From assembly GCF_019649055.1 (NCBI RefSeq), contig NW_026570353.1, positions 1 to 64,000 of the forward strand: 64,000 bases of DNA, in the 5' to 3' direction. Below the pieces are notes generated by a model. The model did no database searches and was not told the origin of the DNA. It saw only the letters and a program-made list of their open reading frames with translations. The translations under genes and the position numbers were made by a program. The stretch is from Paramacrobiotus metropolitanus. Lineage: Eukaryota > Tardigrada > Eutardigrada > Parachela > Macrobiotidae. Below, in pieces: positions 23,414 to 34,391 of the stretch. How positions within the stretch are numbered: position 1 is the stretch's first letter; each line of letters opens with the position of its first letter.

Positions 23414-23764
23414 GATTGGATTCGTGCAGTTTACGAATTAATGATCAACACCGACTGAAAAACAAACGAAAAGAAGAGAAAGTACAGATATCGACGCAAT
23501 AAAGAAAGCACTTCAAAACGTAGAACAGAAATGCACGACTGAGCCGAAAGAAATCAAAATTTAACTGAATGACCGCCTCGTCCCTGCGACGCTTTGTTCG
23601 TGCGACAGATGCTTGCTCATACCGTCGTACTTGCTTGCTCATACCGTCGTACGTGTTGTGCTGGCTCACCATGGTATGCGCCGTATGCCCACTCAGTGCA
23701 CGGTTTGTACGCTGTACGTCGTTGCTTTTACCAGTGAAATTTTCCCTGATTAAACAGCTAGTCA

Positions 23765-24215
23765 GAATCGGTAACTTACAAGCCGTCTACATGCTGCCGG
23801 CGCCGGTTAGCCGGATGTGGGCGTGTGTGTGATGACGCGTGCCAGCCAGCCGCCGCAACAGGATGGCGCCGGTCGCCTATAGGCGCTAGCTAGCTTATCT
23901 AATTCACAGCTGTTTATGCGCAGTCATGTTTGCATGTTTCTTGATCAAAACCGATGAGAACTGTTAGAATGGTACACGTCATAAGGAATGTGGCTAACTG
24001 TGGTGATCAGTACGAGCAGGTTCATTAATTTTGATGATTTGATCTGTGCGGAAGTATACGTGATTTCTGTCGGTCATATTTAATGGTATTGTTAATACTT
24101 TGCACATCATCAGGACATTATATCCAATCTGGAGTTCAGTCTGTTATCCGTGAATCATCAAAACGTTAACAACCAGTTGTTGCACAGTGTACGGTTACGA
24201 GTCTGTCAAACTGAA
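23765..24215. repeat. Right arm of the inverted repeat around the BTB gene
   Basis: Reverse complement of blocks in 20637-21420 and without the MITE. It lies between the BTB gene ending at 24665 and the one starting at 23413, so it probably overlaps the promoter side of the latter. Confidence 0.65.
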
Positions 24216-24664
24216 CACGGAATGCCGCACAACAACTGATGCCATCATTTGTCATGCAACGCCACAAGCTTTCATGACGTGACGAGCGCAGGCTGCCGCT
24301 GCCCATTCACAACAGCAAACAGGTGACTATATCGCGAGACGAGCTTACAGAGCAGTGAGCACATAAACATGGCGAACATCGACGCTTCGTCGAGCAGATC
24401 GCTCGGTCACCGTCGCATTAACTTTGTTATTTTATTATTCTGCTTCCTAGATGCAAAAAGTGCAATCGGTACGAAAAGTATCAATGCCAAATTTGCAAAA
24501 CAGTTAACATTAATCAAATACTTAAAGCCAGTAGGCATAATCTATCCAATAGTATTAAACGAAGTAACAAATCTAACTGAAAAACAGCACACACAAACCA
24601 ACACAAAAACGATTATAAGAATGAACCGCTAAGACGATAAACCTGACAGCTGGTTCTACAAACT
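24216..24664. other. Short intergenic region
   Basis: Lies just past the stop codon of the minus-strand BTB gene at 24665. No gene seen. Confidence 0.3.
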
Positions 24665-26513
24665 TCACTGTACAGGATAAGAAGATCTGGTCAACGATTC
24701 TTTCGTTTTTCCGCGTTGTCCCTTCCATGACGCTAGATCTTCTGCGCGAATCTTCAAATCAGCGAATTCAACAGTACGATCTCCGTTGTATCCGTGCAAG
24801 GTGACCCGATGGTTTCCGTTAATCTCAGCACTGCTGTATTGTCCAATAGTATTCAACGAAGTAACAAAAACCGTCTGGTCAGGTTTCAAGATGTCCCTAG
24901 CTCGAACCACCTCGCCTACCGGTGCAAGGCCTTCCTTGTGGATTTGATTCTTACACCAAGTGAACACCACGTTCTGCTGATGGACCAGCTGTACTGTGGC
25001 TGGCTCCCAAAAGGTTGTGCTAGTGAAGTGCATCATGGAATGTGTTACAGAGAATCGAACAAACACATCGTCTCCCCTCCTCAACACTCCCTCTTGACCC
25101 GTGCGTGGCTCAGTGGGAAACGGAACCTCCGGCTTCGCTGCGGCATTCTGGTACACAAATAAGCGGAACAACTCGGATTCCGTTAGCAAACCGCTCTGTC
25201 GAAAGGAAACAATACGAAGTGAATCATACAAAGCGAAACATTCAAAATTCGAAGTTATATTGAGGAGTTTAACCAAAACGCCAAGAAGCAACAACCCACC
25301 TGTACGGGACCGTCAGCCAGTTCTGCGTTGGTGAGAAGTGGAAACCGCAGCAAGTACAGCGCCTCGCCCAACATCTGACGTCGGTTCATGGCGGACGGCT
25401 GCATGTCCTGCCGATGGCAAGCTGCCTCAGTCCATCTGTACGATGTCCCTCACATTTTCAAGGGAAACTCGAATAGTTGAATGCGGATGCCTTTGTCGAG
25501 CTTCTTACCGTTCAACGGCCAAATAGATGTCGTATTCCGGAGCAGTCAGTGAATCCCGCGACAATATGGTCTTCAGTAGGTCCTGACCAATGGCAGTGAA
25601 TGTCGGTGATTGCAGAACCGCCACACTTTTCTCATCCAACAAATTAAAGCATTTCTCCGCGATACCGTCAGCATGCCAGTGGACGGCCTACAATTTAGCG
25701 CAGCACGGTAATCTGGTTCGTTACTGATGTATGGCAGAGGCTCACCTGTTCCAAAGCGGAAAGGCAGTTGTCGATGTTCAGCTTGCTGTAGATCATCTCC
25801 AAGCACACCTGCATCAACGGCGCAAAGTCATACTTGTCGGCGCAGTTCATGGTGTGGAACACGTTGTCCGCGTTCAGGTTCTCCGCTTTGTCCGTGTACA
25901 TGTAACTGAAACAACCAGACATTTGATCGGGACGTACTTAAGTGTCTCTACCAGTAGCATTTTAACGATACTGATACATCACTATTACCACGGTAAAGAG
26001 AAAAGCGTGCTGCGCGATAAAGCTACTAAGCTGCAGTCGACAGTTTTTTAACAATCGTAGTCACAGACTCACAAATTGTAAAGTTTATCTGACCATGCAG
26101 TATTCCACAGAAGGCAGATTACACCTGATCCTACCTGAGCATGTTGGCAAACGCGTCGGGAAGAAAATCGGCGATCTCGATGGGAACTTTGCAGCTTTCG
26201 GGCAGACTGCCGTAAAACATGGTGCGGAACACAGAGCTGTGCATACTCAGAACGTACCTAAAAATTACAATAATACGACAGAAAGGGGGGAACGCAAAAC
26301 ACTGGTTGCATAATCAACAATGATCTATGAGAAAAAACGGGAGTGTTACTTGTGAGCTCGGAAGATCTTCGCTTGACCAAATTGACGCCCAACGGAAAAT
26401 TGCACATCGCTCAGTTCTCCGCTGGTTAACATCTGTTTCATGCCATTCATGACGCTGGAGACGGGGTTGTGCTGCTGAGGCACCGTGGATGAAGTACGGT
26501 TTGAGGAGGCCAT
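24665..26513 (-). CDS. BTB-BACK protein with C-terminal Tudor/agenet-like domain (intact)
   Basis: Six exons: 26350-26513 (ATG, MASSNRTSSTVPQQHNPVSS), 26135-26257, 25746-25905, 25509-25687, 25300-25435 and 24665-25195. Lengths sum to 1293 bases, giving 430 aa, with no internal stop. BTB: LSDVQFSVGRQFGQAKIF, YVLSMHSSVFRTMFYGSL, MNCADKYDFAPLMQ. BACK: DIYLAVER, YLLRFPLLTNAELADGPVQ. The last exon encodes SGLLTESELFRLFVYQNAA, then a 130-residue module starting GDDVFVRFSVTHSMMHF with FWEPATVQLVHQQNVVFTWC, which looks like a Tudor/agenet barrel (inference). In vertebrate BTBD1/2/3/6 this position holds a PHR domain. It is probably a CUL3 adaptor with a chromatin- or methyl-mark-like reader; the ligand is unknown. 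This is the best reference for repairing models of the damaged paralogues. Confidence 0.85.
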
Positions 26514-26597
26514 TCAGATGCTGGAAAGCGGCAACAGTTGAACAGCTCAACAGTTTAAAGATTAGGTAGCGAGTCTAGCGACTTGCAACTAGCAATA

Positions 26598-26700
26598 CGA
26601 GGAGGGGGTAAACGAGCTCGATGTACTCGAGTCATGGGTAACAGAGCACGTTATCCGTAACCGTGCCAGTGCAGATCGCTCAGCCACCAAGAGATGGCAG
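26598..26700. repeat. Left 103-bp terminal inverted repeat
   Basis: Begins CGAGGAGGGGGTAAACGAGC and ends CCACCAAGAGATGGCAG; mirror of 29341-29443. Confidence 0.9.
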
Positions 26701-26858
26701 CCTGGCCGAGCCATGTTGCAATATTTTGAAACTTAACCGTTGAAACTTGAAACTTTAAATTCAGCTGTGATAAATGCATATTTGATTTACGGTATTACTA
26801 GAAATATCTATGTTTCTAAGGATTGATCTTAACTTCTTAAATTTTTTAAAATGTTAAT

Positions 26859-29036
26859 ATGAAAATGGCGGAAGATTTATGTGTGAATAACTCCACGCCT
26901 GATACGAGCACTGTTGGAGGATGCAGCGACGACGTGCAGTTACCTGCCAGTTTATTTTCTGACATATCAACGGAGAACCCCTGTGCTCATTCGAGAACCG
27001 CGTCTGGTCTACCGCAAAATGAGCAGGAATGTATAACAGATATGCCCGTGCCTACAGCGTACAGTGATCGTCTGAAAGCAGCCCTTAGAGCCGTTGAATC
27101 TGGAATCATGACTCGCTATGCTGCTGCCAAACGGTACAACGTTCCATACACCACGCTCTGGGAAAAGCTGAACGGCGTCCGCCGTGGAAAGTTAGGAGCC
27201 CATATGAGAAAGTTCACAGACGAAGAGGAGAATTATATAGAGAGCCTTCTACTCAAATGTGCGGAAAATGGTATACCTTTGGACAAGCGGTTCCTAAAGC
27301 GAATTGTCCCAATATTGGCCAGCAACAAAGGTACGAGTATGTGCTATCTACATTTACGCATCTTAGTAACTGGTCTGAAGTTTATTTGCTGTTATATTTT
27401 TTTTGTCGTACATCTTTCCGCTTTGTCCATAAAATTTCATCGTAGATGCATTATTGCAGTGTTTTTTATCACTAAAATTAATGCCATCTGCCGACTATTT
27501 TTTATATTTTTTCCATTTTTTAACACAGATATGCCCGTTAATCGTAAAACGTTTACGAAATTCTGGCACAGACAGTTCTTGAAAAGACATCCGAAGATTT
27601 CGCAGCGATTTCTCATGGTGTATCTCGGAAAAAGGCAAGAGAGTGGACCGTGAGTAATCGAGAAGAGTGAATCGAGCGGCTCAGAGAACTGCATAATGAC
27701 GGACTGCTTGATGATCCGAGGGGCATTTGGAATTTTGATGAATCAGCATTTCAGGTTGCGGAAAAAGTAACGACAGTGTATGCTCAACGAGGCAGTAAGG
27801 AAGTTCTTTCGTACTACGATGGCAACGATCGGGAATTAATAACCGTGCTTGCGGGAGGAAATGCTGCTGGGGAGATTTTGCGACCGCTAATTTTGTTTGA
27901 CGGTAAAGTCTTCCTTGCTTCCCGATTTGATGGCACCGACGATATGTGCCATATTGGTTTCAACTCGTCGGGTATAATGGATAATGCGACCTTCGCCTCT
28001 TATGTCAGAGAAGAAGTCATCCCCCGAATGACAGCGGAGAAGGCAAGTTCTAAATACTAACATTTTCCCTTGTGATTAAATCATCGTTATTTAATGATAT
28101 TTGAGCATTAATAATTTCTGAAATTATAACATTTTTTTATTAAATTTTCCAGTAATATTTTTAATAAATGTTTTCAGAATGTTATTTTCCTGGATGGGCA
28201 TAGCTCTCATATGTTTAACCTAGAGTTCCTGTCAGAATGTGTCAAGTCGGACAAAGACATCACGGTCGTGATATTCCCGTCTGGACAGACCGGCAAGCTT
28301 CAGCCCATGGATTTAAAAGTGTTCGGTCCGATCAAAAAGTACTGGAGGGACTACCTGCGAGAGATGACGCTGATTCCTACAGAAGAAGTATGATGTGGTT
28401 TAGTGTTCTAATGTAAATATGCGAATTTATTAAAAAATGATATTCATGAACATGAAATTTATTTAGGTTAACAAGCAGAACTTTGCCAGCCACATTGTGA
28501 AAAAATGGAACGATTTTAACATGGCGAAAAATATTGTTTCTGGTTTTGCTTCTTCTGGAATTTATCCGTTTAATCCGGTTGCGGTATGTCAAGCCTATGT
28601 GGAGCCTGTGCCAGTTGTAACTCTAGCGGATGTACCGATTTCTGTCGCCAACGATTATGCAACGCAGTTCGAAATAGCGCGCGGTGTTTTCCGAAAAATT
28701 CCTCTCCTCAGAGAAGCTGCAATTGAGCGAATTATAGCTTTTGCCGTTACCGAAGCAGAAGGATTTAAGGCTCCCGTTTTACCGGAAAAAGTTGCTGCTG
28801 ACTGGCACCATAATTTTATGAGCGCTCACGGTCACAAAAAACGAAAACTAAAAGAATCTCGCCTCCGTGCGGATGCAGGGCTTATTGCTACGGATAGCAA
28901 GGTGATCAAGGCTCTGGAGGACAGAGAAGCGGAGAAGCTTCAGCAGAAAAATAAGCGTAAAAAGACAACTCGGAGCGGACTGAGCGACATTACGAACACC
29001 CCAACAAAAAAAACTTTTAGAATGACTAGAAAGTGA
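26859..29036 (+). pseudogene. pogo/Tigger-like transposase with introns, frameshifted
   Basis: Exons: 26859-27330, 27529-28042, 28178-28387 and 28467-29036. Exon 1 encodes a Pipsqueak/CENPB-type helix-turn-helix (LKAALRAVESGIMTRYAAAK, VPYTTLWEKL) and a second DNA-binding region (FTDEEENYIESLLLKCAENG). Exon 2 carries the first DDE aspartate (IWNFDESAF) and exon 3 the second (FLDGHSSHMF), followed by GKLQPMDLKVFGPIKKYW. Exon 4 ends in a basic tail. A frameshift near 27608 and an in-frame TGA at about 27678 break exon 2. The intron after exon 2 uses a GC donor (AG/GCAAGT). Cuts and pastes DNA in its intact relatives; this copy should be inactive unless supplied with transposase in trans. Confidence 0.8.
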
Positions 29037-29340
29037 TTTTTGCCGTGATTTTGTCATTATTGAGTTTCGTGTTAGTTAGTGTGGCATCATGAAAATTACA
29101 AGACAGGCGCAAGTATAACTGTATATTCGTATGAGAAGTGAAATTGGAAAAATGAGATTTTGTTACTGTACAAAATTAGCAAAGTTTTGCAAATTTTTTG
29201 AATCCTTTTAGTACGAGACTACGAGTAGAAAAAGAATCAGTAATTTATTATGATAAACTACATATTAGCCATTAAATTGAAGTTACTTGAAACACACGGC
29301 CGGCCACCAGTCGGTGGGGGTTATATTGATTAGCAGAACA

Positions 29341-29443
29341 CTGCCATCTCTTGGTGGCTGATCGATCTGCACAGGCACGGTTACGGATAACGTGCTCTGT
29401 TACCCATGACTCGAGTACATCGAGCTCGTTTACCCCCTCCTCG
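29341..29443. repeat. Right 103-bp terminal inverted repeat
   Basis: Reverse complement of 26598-26700 apart from two differences (in the GATCGATCTGCACAGGCAC segment). Confidence 0.9.
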
Positions 29444-29669
29444 TATAGAGGTTACAGATGTTATACAGAATTATACATTGGGAGAGGCTACAAAAGTTTT
29501 TAGCGCTATAGTCGATGAGCTTATCTGCTACAACATCCTACGGCAATCCAGCGGGAGCACAATACACGGGCGCGCGGTCACTACAAAAGTATCGCTTGCG
29601 AATGAGACCGAATGGCCGTGACAACCTGAGATGGCATATTTGAGTTTAATCAGGTACATAAAACAGAAC

Positions 29670-32121
29670 TCAATGCCGCAATATTTCTTCCGTGTCCCTC
29701 GGGTCAGATGGTGTTGGGCAGGAAAGGAAACGGCAGCCGGGGACGGAGCTGGAGGACGTCGCCTCCGTGGGATAAGAGTAGCGGAAGGCATGAGCGGCAA
29801 GTCTGGACAACGGCGGTTGTTTTTGTCCGGTTATTGCTCGATTCAACCTAAAAAATACCAACCTACATAATTACTGAAGAAATATTTTCCTAATAATTTA
29901 ATTGCTCTGCGGATCCGTTTTCATAAATTGGGTGTTTCGGAGTTGTTGTTCTTTCATTCTAATTTCGGAGGCCAACGTTATTTTTAGAAAATATCAGAAA
30001 CCTTTGCTCGGAACTCGACTTAAGCACACCGTACCATGCATCGATAGTTTTCTATAGAAAAAAACAAATCAGAAAATTCGATGACCGGTGGCTACTTCAT
30101 AAAAGCGTAGGCCCAAAGTGAGCAAAAGTATCCCTTACAGCTGGATCATGAGGAGTGTGTTTCGTGGCGGAAATTCTGCACGCGAAAGCGTCGCACGGTA
30201 AGCATTGTCAATGGTTTTCCGATCACAAGCTGTGAACGCGGGGCAACTAGCATCCAAAGCTTTCAGAAAATGTTCCATCCGATCGTCTTCAGTAAGCGTT
30301 GAGTGAAGTACGAGTTTGTCTACGACCGCATCGATGTCCAGCCGTGTTTCGGCCGGCACGGTCCACAATCCGGCGATGGAGCCGAAAAGGGCAGGAACGA
30401 TAACGTTTTGCAGATGCAGTTCTCGGCATGCTAGCATCAGCTGGCTGAGATTGGCCCACTCGAGCCGCTGCTGCTCGTATTTTTGTGCCACGGGGTACGA
30501 ACACAGTATATTTCTCAGGAAGATCGCAGGCAAACACGGGACTTTAATAGATAGAAACCCAACGATGTATTTGGCCAACTCCATACTTAGATTGCCGTTC
30601 ATTAGCAGCAGCCCCACGGTCGCTGTAGTCACGGTAGTGTCGAGGATGTTTATAAGTTGAGTTCGGTTATAATTTCGCTCTTTGCTGCTGGAAGAATCGG
30701 GGAGCAGATTGGTCAGGTCGATCGCGACAGCGGCATGTTGATTGATGTCTCGACGGAGAATGTCATGCCAGGATTTGCAAACTCTGCAATAAATACCATT
30801 CAGTAAAATAGCCCTGAAGTAGTGTTATAGGGGAAATAAAATTTTATTCGGTTCAACTTGTTGCTTGTCTATCCTTCAGTAAAGGCAGCCTGCATCTCGC
30901 ATCCTTTTCGTACATTTGTTTTAGTTGTGGTGCTTTCATTTTACATAGACGACGATCTGAATTGAACCTGTATTTTGCGATTTGCTGATTCTCACAACAA
31001 TAACAGAGACTGATGTTGACCTTTTGCTTTTTATTAAATAAACGCAGCTAAAAGCTCGATTGCGATTGTTCAGGGATTGTGACAATTGCCAGCCTCCGTA
31101 TTATAGAAACAGCGGCTAGTTGTATTTCCGCAACTTACTTTTGAGCGCTAACCACGCTGTGGATGTCTTCGATTGATAACACGATCCTCTTCAAAAGTTC
31201 ATATGGCAGCTTTACCAAGGAACCGTCGCGGACGGCATCAGTGTTAGATAAGTCCAAAAGTTTCTCGGGCGCAGTCACGTGACACCGCGAATTCTGAACC
31301 AGAATCTTCAAAACCGTCTCATTCAAATTTTCCTTTCCTTTTTTCGTATAGACAAAGTGAACGCTTTGGGTGTCCAGCCATATCCGTACCACATTTATCC
31401 ACGGAATTTCGTTTACAGCCTGCAACAACCACTGCAGATCAATGTCTTCCACATTCTGCCCAAATTCGAGAGGGGCCGTTTGTTGGTGTAGCTGACGACA
31501 GCATCCAACAACTGAGTCATATTCAGCGGCGTATGAGCTGCGCGGATATTTCCATACAATGCGCAGCTGGAGCGGATGGACAAATTTCCGAATGGGCACA
31601 TCACCGCCCGGAGGCGTCACTTCAACACAAATTGGACCCGCGCTGTCGTCAACGGGAGAAATAATGCGCGCTGGATAGAACACGTAGGGTTGGTCGGAAG
31701 CCAAGCGCAGAGCGGCTTCAAAAGGCCTTTTGATCCCGAGGTCCCATTCTCTTACTGCTCTATGCCGCTGCACCTGCGCGCCTGGCAGCCACAAAGGTGG
31801 GTGGTCGTAACAGTCGAAATCCACCAGGACGCGCTTTCTTTCCCAGTCCACGTCGCACAGATAACCCAGAATGAACTGTCCCGTTACGACTTCATACACC
31901 ACTGGTTGCAGATCTTTTCCCAGGATTTGTCCACAGTTAATGTCGTCGACGGTAGAGCCCCGATTGGCAGGAGATGGAGGAACGCTGGATGAAGTTATTG
32001 TAGCACTGACGATATTGTCTGTTTTGGGAGCGTCTTTGCTGCGTCGTGGAGACAGCGACTCCCAAGGCTTGCGTATCCAACGATCGAAGCGCGTTTTTGT
32101 CGATTCCTTTGTCGGCCCCAT
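29670..32121 (-). CDS. Tudor-like plus F-box protein, paralogue 1
   Basis: Three exons: 31139-32121 (ATG at 32121, MGPTKESTKTRFDRWIRKPW), 30139-30783 and 29670-29847, giving 601 aa. The N-terminal half has two modules resembling Tudor/agenet barrels (FILGYLCDVDWERKRVLVDF with HPPLWLPGAQVQ, then FYPARIISPVDDS with IRKFVHPLQLR). The F-box motif is split by intron 1: LPYELLKRIVLSIEDIHSVV, joined to VCKSWHDIL. The C-terminal half is helical and leucine-rich (YPVAQKYEQQRLEWANLSQL, CRELHLQNVIVPALF). Exon 2 seems to end in LLMIQL-stop, but that TAA lies inside a GTAAG donor kept in all four paralogues. Exon 3 continues in phase with LNRAITGQ and PPLSRLAAHAFRYSY. F-box proteins hand substrates to SKP1-CUL1 ligases; the substrate is unknown. 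Confidence 0.8.
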
Positions 32122-32645
32122 TTCGGCAGTTCAAGTAGCGGATAAGGCAGTCTTGATAACGTATCTGATTAACAAAAGTCTTCCAAAGAAGGCGGATGGC
32201 AAGAAGGCAAGAATTAAACTGGCAGTAGATACTGTGGTTTGCACTATAGAGCTTTAAGCCTTATATCGGGAATCTGCTCACTACGTACGAGGAAAACATT
32301 GTACCGGTTAAGCAGTGCGGAGATAATCGATCGATAGTCTGTGACTATGTGGGAACAGCCGGAGGTACACATTGTTACGAGTATGGTGTACAGTCATACT
32401 GTGACGCGGTTTGGACAGGAATAGTGTGAATGAATCATCATCATATCGATTTGCGTAAGTACAGGATGGAAATGGCAGTAAACAGCAAGAACTCTCATAC
32501 AAGTTTAAATGTTTTGCGATTGTCCTATGGAAAATTAGCGTAGGAACTAGGAAGTGACTAGAAAGTGTCAGTATATTTAGTGTTGATTTTTTTAATGAAC
32601 CACAATACTATTAAGGTTTATTAGATATTAAGTTCGGTTTGAAAT
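32122..32645. other. Upstream region of F-box paralogue 1, cut by the gypsy LTR
   Basis: 524 bp between the F-box start codon and the 5' LTR. Shares stretches with the corresponding regions upstream of paralogues 2 and 3, such as GATCGATCGATAGTCTGTG-like sequence and GGAACAGCCGGAG, so it is part of the duplicated gene unit and probably holds the promoter. Confidence 0.4.
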
Positions 32646-33081
32646 TGTCAGAGGCACATGACTGCGCCTGATGCATACGGCCCACCATGGACGTACTTGC
32701 ACTCAGGCTTGCCATATCGCCTCTCTCGCTGTACGTACGTGTGCTGCTGCACTGCACTCACATCCGCTGAAGCGGATATACGCAGCGCACACACTGAGCA
32801 TACTTGCTCTCTCGTTCCTCTCTCGCAGTATGACTCAGCGTTCATACGCTCGCGTTGGATTGAGTCCAGTCTGCGCATCATCACACAGCTGATGGCACAC
32901 AGCACGTGCTTGCCGCCAGTTGCTTCTTTCACGCCTTGACGGACGCTCAAGAGCCTTTTTCTAGCATTCACTTGCTTAGCCATCAGTGCTTTGTTCTTGC
33001 ATTCCCTGCTATTACGCAGTATTGTTCCTTTATTTGTACAATAAAGCATCACTCGTGATCTCCTCGCGCTTGCCTGTTACA
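32646..33081 (+). repeat. 5' LTR
   Basis: 436 bp, starting TGTCAGAGGC and ending GCCTGTTACA (TG...CA ends). Contains AATAAA at 33040-33045, about 36 bp before its end. Identical by eye to 48252-48687. Confidence 0.95.
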
Positions 33082-33090
33082 TGGTAGCAG
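33082..33090 (+). other. Primer binding site, probably for initiator Met tRNA
   Basis: TGGTAGCAG directly follows the 5' LTR. It is complementary to the 3' end of animal initiator methionine tRNA (CTGCTACCA); the match ends after nine bases. Confidence 0.75.
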
Positions 33091-34391
33091 CATCGTTTGG
33101 TTTTCTTTCAACGGACCCTTTGAGGAGACGGTGAAGGCTCAATTCACGGAGAAATTGTGAGGAACCTGAAAGTCACTGTCAGATAGATTGCTGAAGCAAT
33201 CTCTGCCCTTGACTTTGATCGGATTGATCGCATCGTCTTACAGCTGAGGAAAACGAGGATCACTGAAGTGATTCTTGCCCAGCTGGTGAGCACAGTTCCT
33301 TGGTCTCTTCCACATTGAAGAGCGGAATCTCATTTCCCAACAGCACGGACTTTTCTTCTCCCAACTGACGGATCAGACTCGAACGAGAGTCTGCAGCGCG
33401 ATAGGATTACTCCAATCATACGGGGACCTTCGCTTTGAACAGCGACCCGCAACTTTACTCGCGGATTTCAGCTCGGAAACGACGGATTTCCGACCTCGGA
33501 CGGAGGAAATCGAGTGGAACCGACACCGACACCGACACTGGTAAAGTCACGGTTGTAGGTCGGTTTCAGCCGAAACTAGGTCGGCATTTCATTTTCTAGC
33601 GGTAGAAAACAATTTCTATCCGTAAATCTAAAATTTTTAACGGTGAAAAAGTGATTTTCGACGGAGAAACCGACTCGGAATTTTGCTTTTGGTCGAGAAC
33701 CGACCTGCTAGGTCAACGAACCTGTCTAGACAGTTAGACAAAGGCTAACCGGCAACAGGTCGGAAATTCTCTCATTTCTGATTTCTAACGGTGTTTCGAC
33801 CACCAGAAAATTTTCTTAATTAATAAAATTAATTTCTAACGGTTAAGAACTTCAAAATCCGACTAGATAAACTTTCTAGCCGACCTAAAATAATTTGTTT
33901 TTCTCGCGGGAAATAGCGCGAAAATTCTCGAACTTCCTTGTGACGTCATAACGACCGCTTATCAGTACTTAAGAGGCAGCCAATCAGCGTGCAGGGGAAA
34001 GTTCCCATAGCTTAACATAGGCGTGATTCATCGTTTTTTTGCAAATTTTGCACGCGGCTCGCATTCTGTGACGTAGGCAGAAGTGCAAGACCACTTAACC
34101 TGTTACGTCACACTGGTCAGCACAGTAACATAGGACGTACTACACCGTACTACTATTACGTACTGTACTGTACCATCGTACTGTATATTAATACCCTGTG
34201 TACTGAGTCACCAACAGACACATCAACAACAACAACAACATCTTACCGGACGTTCCTGACCCTTGGAAGTTCCCGAACAAAAAGACGTTCCTGATTTTGC
34301 CGAACATCTTCACACAGAAGATTGTTCGACTTTCTCTTTCTAACTGATTAAACCTTTGAGGCTCCACCAGAGCCGACCCGACTTGACAACA
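33091..34391 (+). other. Long untranslated leader of the gypsy element
   Basis: 1.3 kb without a convincing open frame. Unusually rich in CCGAC/GTCGG words (for example ACCGACACCGACACCGACAC at about 33520), as in the coding part. Confidence 0.6.

Larger units (their letters stand above)
26598..29443 (+). mobile_element. pogo/Tigger-type DNA transposon, 2.85 kb
   Basis: Flanked by TA on both sides (26596-26597 and 29444-29445), with inverted ends of 103 bp that differ at only two positions. It carries a psq-type helix-turn-helix and DDE transposase gene with introns (26859-29036). TA duplication and the DDE_1 motifs place it in the IS630-Tc1-mariner group, pogo/Tigger branch (established family knowledge). 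Near-perfect ends suggest fairly recent insertion even though the transposase is broken. Confidence 0.85.

Noticed and set aside
32648-33052. 134-codon minus-strand frame, present in both LTRs
   Set aside because: It lies wholly inside the LTR and repeats only because the LTR does; no domain.
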